From a virus: a stretch of 64,000 nt of DNA. The DNA lies in IMG/VR virus record IMGVR_UViG_3300005842_000485, positions 1 through 64,000 of that record. One strand, written 5' to 3'. The notes under the pieces were generated by a model. It was not told where the DNA came from and searched no databases. It worked only from the letters and a program-made list of their open reading frames with translations. A program made the translations under genes and the position numbers. Shown piece by piece: positions 62,976 through 64,000 of the stretch. The stretch's first letter is position 1. Each line of letters begins with the position of its first letter.

Positions 62976-63548
62976 TCAGCCGCGCGTGGGATTAGGGCCT
63001 TTCGGTAGATCAATATGGAACACGAAGCGAGCGATGGCGAGCAGGGTTCCACCGACGACCAACCCCACCCCGAGGCCGCAGCGAAACTCGAACGGCAGTC
63101 TCGTCAGGAACACGAGGATTGGCGAGAAGGCGAGTGCGCCCAGCCCTTGGACCCAGTGCAGAACGTAGAGCCAGCGCGTTTGGCGTATCACCGTGCGCTT
63201 CACGTCGATGCGGCCGCCATCGGACTCCCAGAGACCGGTGTCCATGTCTTCGATCCGCTTGGTCAGTGCTTCGTGGAGTCGAGCCGCTCGGCTTGCCTCG
63301 GCCGACTGGATGTACGCGACGATGCCCGTCACCACCGCATACGCAGCAAATAGCCCAGCCGTGCCTCCGGCCGCTGAGAGCAGGAACGAGCGGTAGCGGA
63401 TGAGCGGGAGAATGAAGGCGAGCGCTGCACCTGTCGTCGCTACAAGGAGGTAGACAGAGGCGAGGCGACCCATCCGCCACGCCACGACAACCACCGGGTT
63501 TCGGTCCTCAGGGATTGGACGGACAATTTGAATTGCGCTGAGGTTCAT
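62976..63548 (-). CDS. Membrane protein (190 aa)
   Basis: From ATG 63548, ATGA overlap with the upstream gene. Four hydrophobic segments: ~32-48, ~58-78 ('AAGGTAGLFAAYAVVTGIVA'), ~128-145 and ~155-175 ('GLGVGLVVGGTLLAIARFVF'), with a charged cytoplasmic loop between the pairs. Unknown function; not a terminase small subunit. Confidence 0.6.
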   Translation of the reverse strand: MNLSAIQIVRPIPEDRNPVVVVAWRMGRLASVYLLVATTGAALAFILPLIRYRSFLLSAAGGTAGLFAAYAVVTGIVAYIQSAEASRAARLHEALTKRIEDMDTGLWESDGGRIDVKRTVIRQTRWLYVLHWVQGLGALAFSPILVFLTRLPFEFRCGLGVGLVVGGTLLAIARFVFHIDLPKGPNPTRG

Positions 63549-63883
63549 ACGCCGTGCTTCCCGAGGTACGCGCGAACGACGGCAGTGACCCCGACAACAC
63601 CGACGCCCACGAGGAGGGCGAAGTCCGCGCCGTCGAAGAGGACTTCCATCTCGACGAGGTGAAAGAACACCTTGTTCTGCGGAACACCGAGGATGTGCGT
63701 GAGGCCCCAATGGAAGGCTTGGATCACGGCGAAGATCCCAAACAGAAGGATGGCGTGCGCGACCCACTCCGCGAACGCCCGTAGACAGCGGTCGCCCAGC
63801 TTTCGAAGAAACGCACCGAACGGGATCGGTAGGGCTGGCAGCACTGGTGCGGCCGGCACCGCCGGCTTCGCGTGATTGGCCAT
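63545..63883 (-). CDS. Membrane protein (112 aa)
   Basis: Ala/Pro-rich start, then hydrophobic segments ('AHAILLFGIFAVIQAFHW', 'FALLVGVGVVGVTAVVRAY'). Probably a two-span protein acting with the following membrane protein, with which it is translationally coupled. Unknown function. Confidence 0.6.
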   Translation of the reverse strand: MANHAKPAVPAAPVLPALPIPFGAFLRKLGDRCLRAFAEWVAHAILLFGIFAVIQAFHWGLTHILGVPQNKVFFHLVEMEVLFDGADFALLVGVGVVGVTAVVRAYLGKHGV

Positions 63884-63925
63884 TAGTTGTGAAGCTAGTG
63901 TAGCCCGGATCGTTCCGGAAAGATG

Positions 63926-64000
63926 TCAGTCGCCCGTTTCATCTCGACGCTGCCGGAGCATGTATTCGGTGCGAAAAACGACTTCCCCGAGCTTCACCAG
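63926..64000 (-). CDS. C-terminal end of a gene cut by the window edge
   Basis: The minus strand is open from the window end to TGA at 63926, giving 24 residues including 'VVFRTEYMLRQRRDETGD'. Probably the end of the next leftward gene. Too short to identify. Confidence 0.35.
   Translation of the reverse strand: MVKLGEVVFRTEYMLRQRRDETGD

Noticed and set aside
62976-63883. Small terminase subunit upstream of the large subunit
   Set aside because: Both genes there are clearly polytopic membrane proteins.
1-64000. CRISPR array or insertion sequence
   Set aside because: No regularly spaced direct repeats with unique spacers and no DDE transposase with terminal inverted repeats were seen; the HNH genes are the only mobile-type elements.

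Overview
The window reads as most of the genome of a tailed, probably temperate double-stranded DNA phage of siphovirus type, or the corresponding prophage. It has a tyrosine integrase and an XRE-type regulator. It has a replication module (DnaB helicase, wHTH initiator-like protein, SSB, RNase H, RepB-type primase) and a full head and tail morphogenesis block: terminase, portal, gpF-like protein, ClpP-type protease, scaffold, capsid, connectors, tail tube, frameshifted tail chaperone, tape measure, Dit-like protein and fibres. No tail sheath or contractile baseplate genes were seen. The DNA is G+C rich by eye. The host cannot be named from the sequence alone. No DNA polymerase and no small terminase subunit were recognised.

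Layout. 1-1278: integrase. 1317-7365 (minus): SSB, small proteins, replication initiator, dnaB, RNase H. 7527-14272 (plus): a run of very small membrane or zinc-ribbon proteins, with a CHAP amidase and a secreted lysozyme-like enzyme. 14417-22625 (plus): nucleotide and DNA metabolism (dNMP kinase-like, PH-like membrane protein, metallophosphoesterase, RuvC-like resolvase, HNH nuclease, primase), with a gene-poor stretch and an aberrant tRNA-like element at 18.6-19.2 kb. 22709-24803 (minus): lysis cassette (holin-like, M15 endopeptidase, spanin-like) and XRE regulator. 24909-30164 (plus): accessory block with DNA-binding proteins, an S24-like protein, a methyltransferase-nuclease fusion and membrane proteins. 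30925-31896: secreted S1/P1-type nuclease. 31908-36773 (minus): about seventeen tiny, translationally overlapping genes. 36815-39480 (plus): accessory genes including two tandem secreted paralogues. 39522-63883 (minus): virion genes from fibres back to terminase and two membrane proteins, with one secreted-protein gene inserted in the head operon.

Expression signals stand out. Nearly every minus-strand operon is preceded by the same element, TTGACC, a spacer of about 17, and a TAGCGT-like box. Most phage genes have no Shine-Dalgarno sequence but a short C/CA/CU-rich leader ending at the start codon. A second set, mostly accessory genes, has classical AAGGAGG-type sites. Other notable points are divergent promoters at 5.38 kb with a candidate small RNA, a hairpin on the initiator start codon, a CCCAAAA frameshift site in the tail chaperone, a terminase gene without ATG/GTG/TTG ahead of its Walker A, and a four-codon minigene with a perfect ribosome-binding site.

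Functions of named families are inferred from motifs recognised by reading. No database search was possible.
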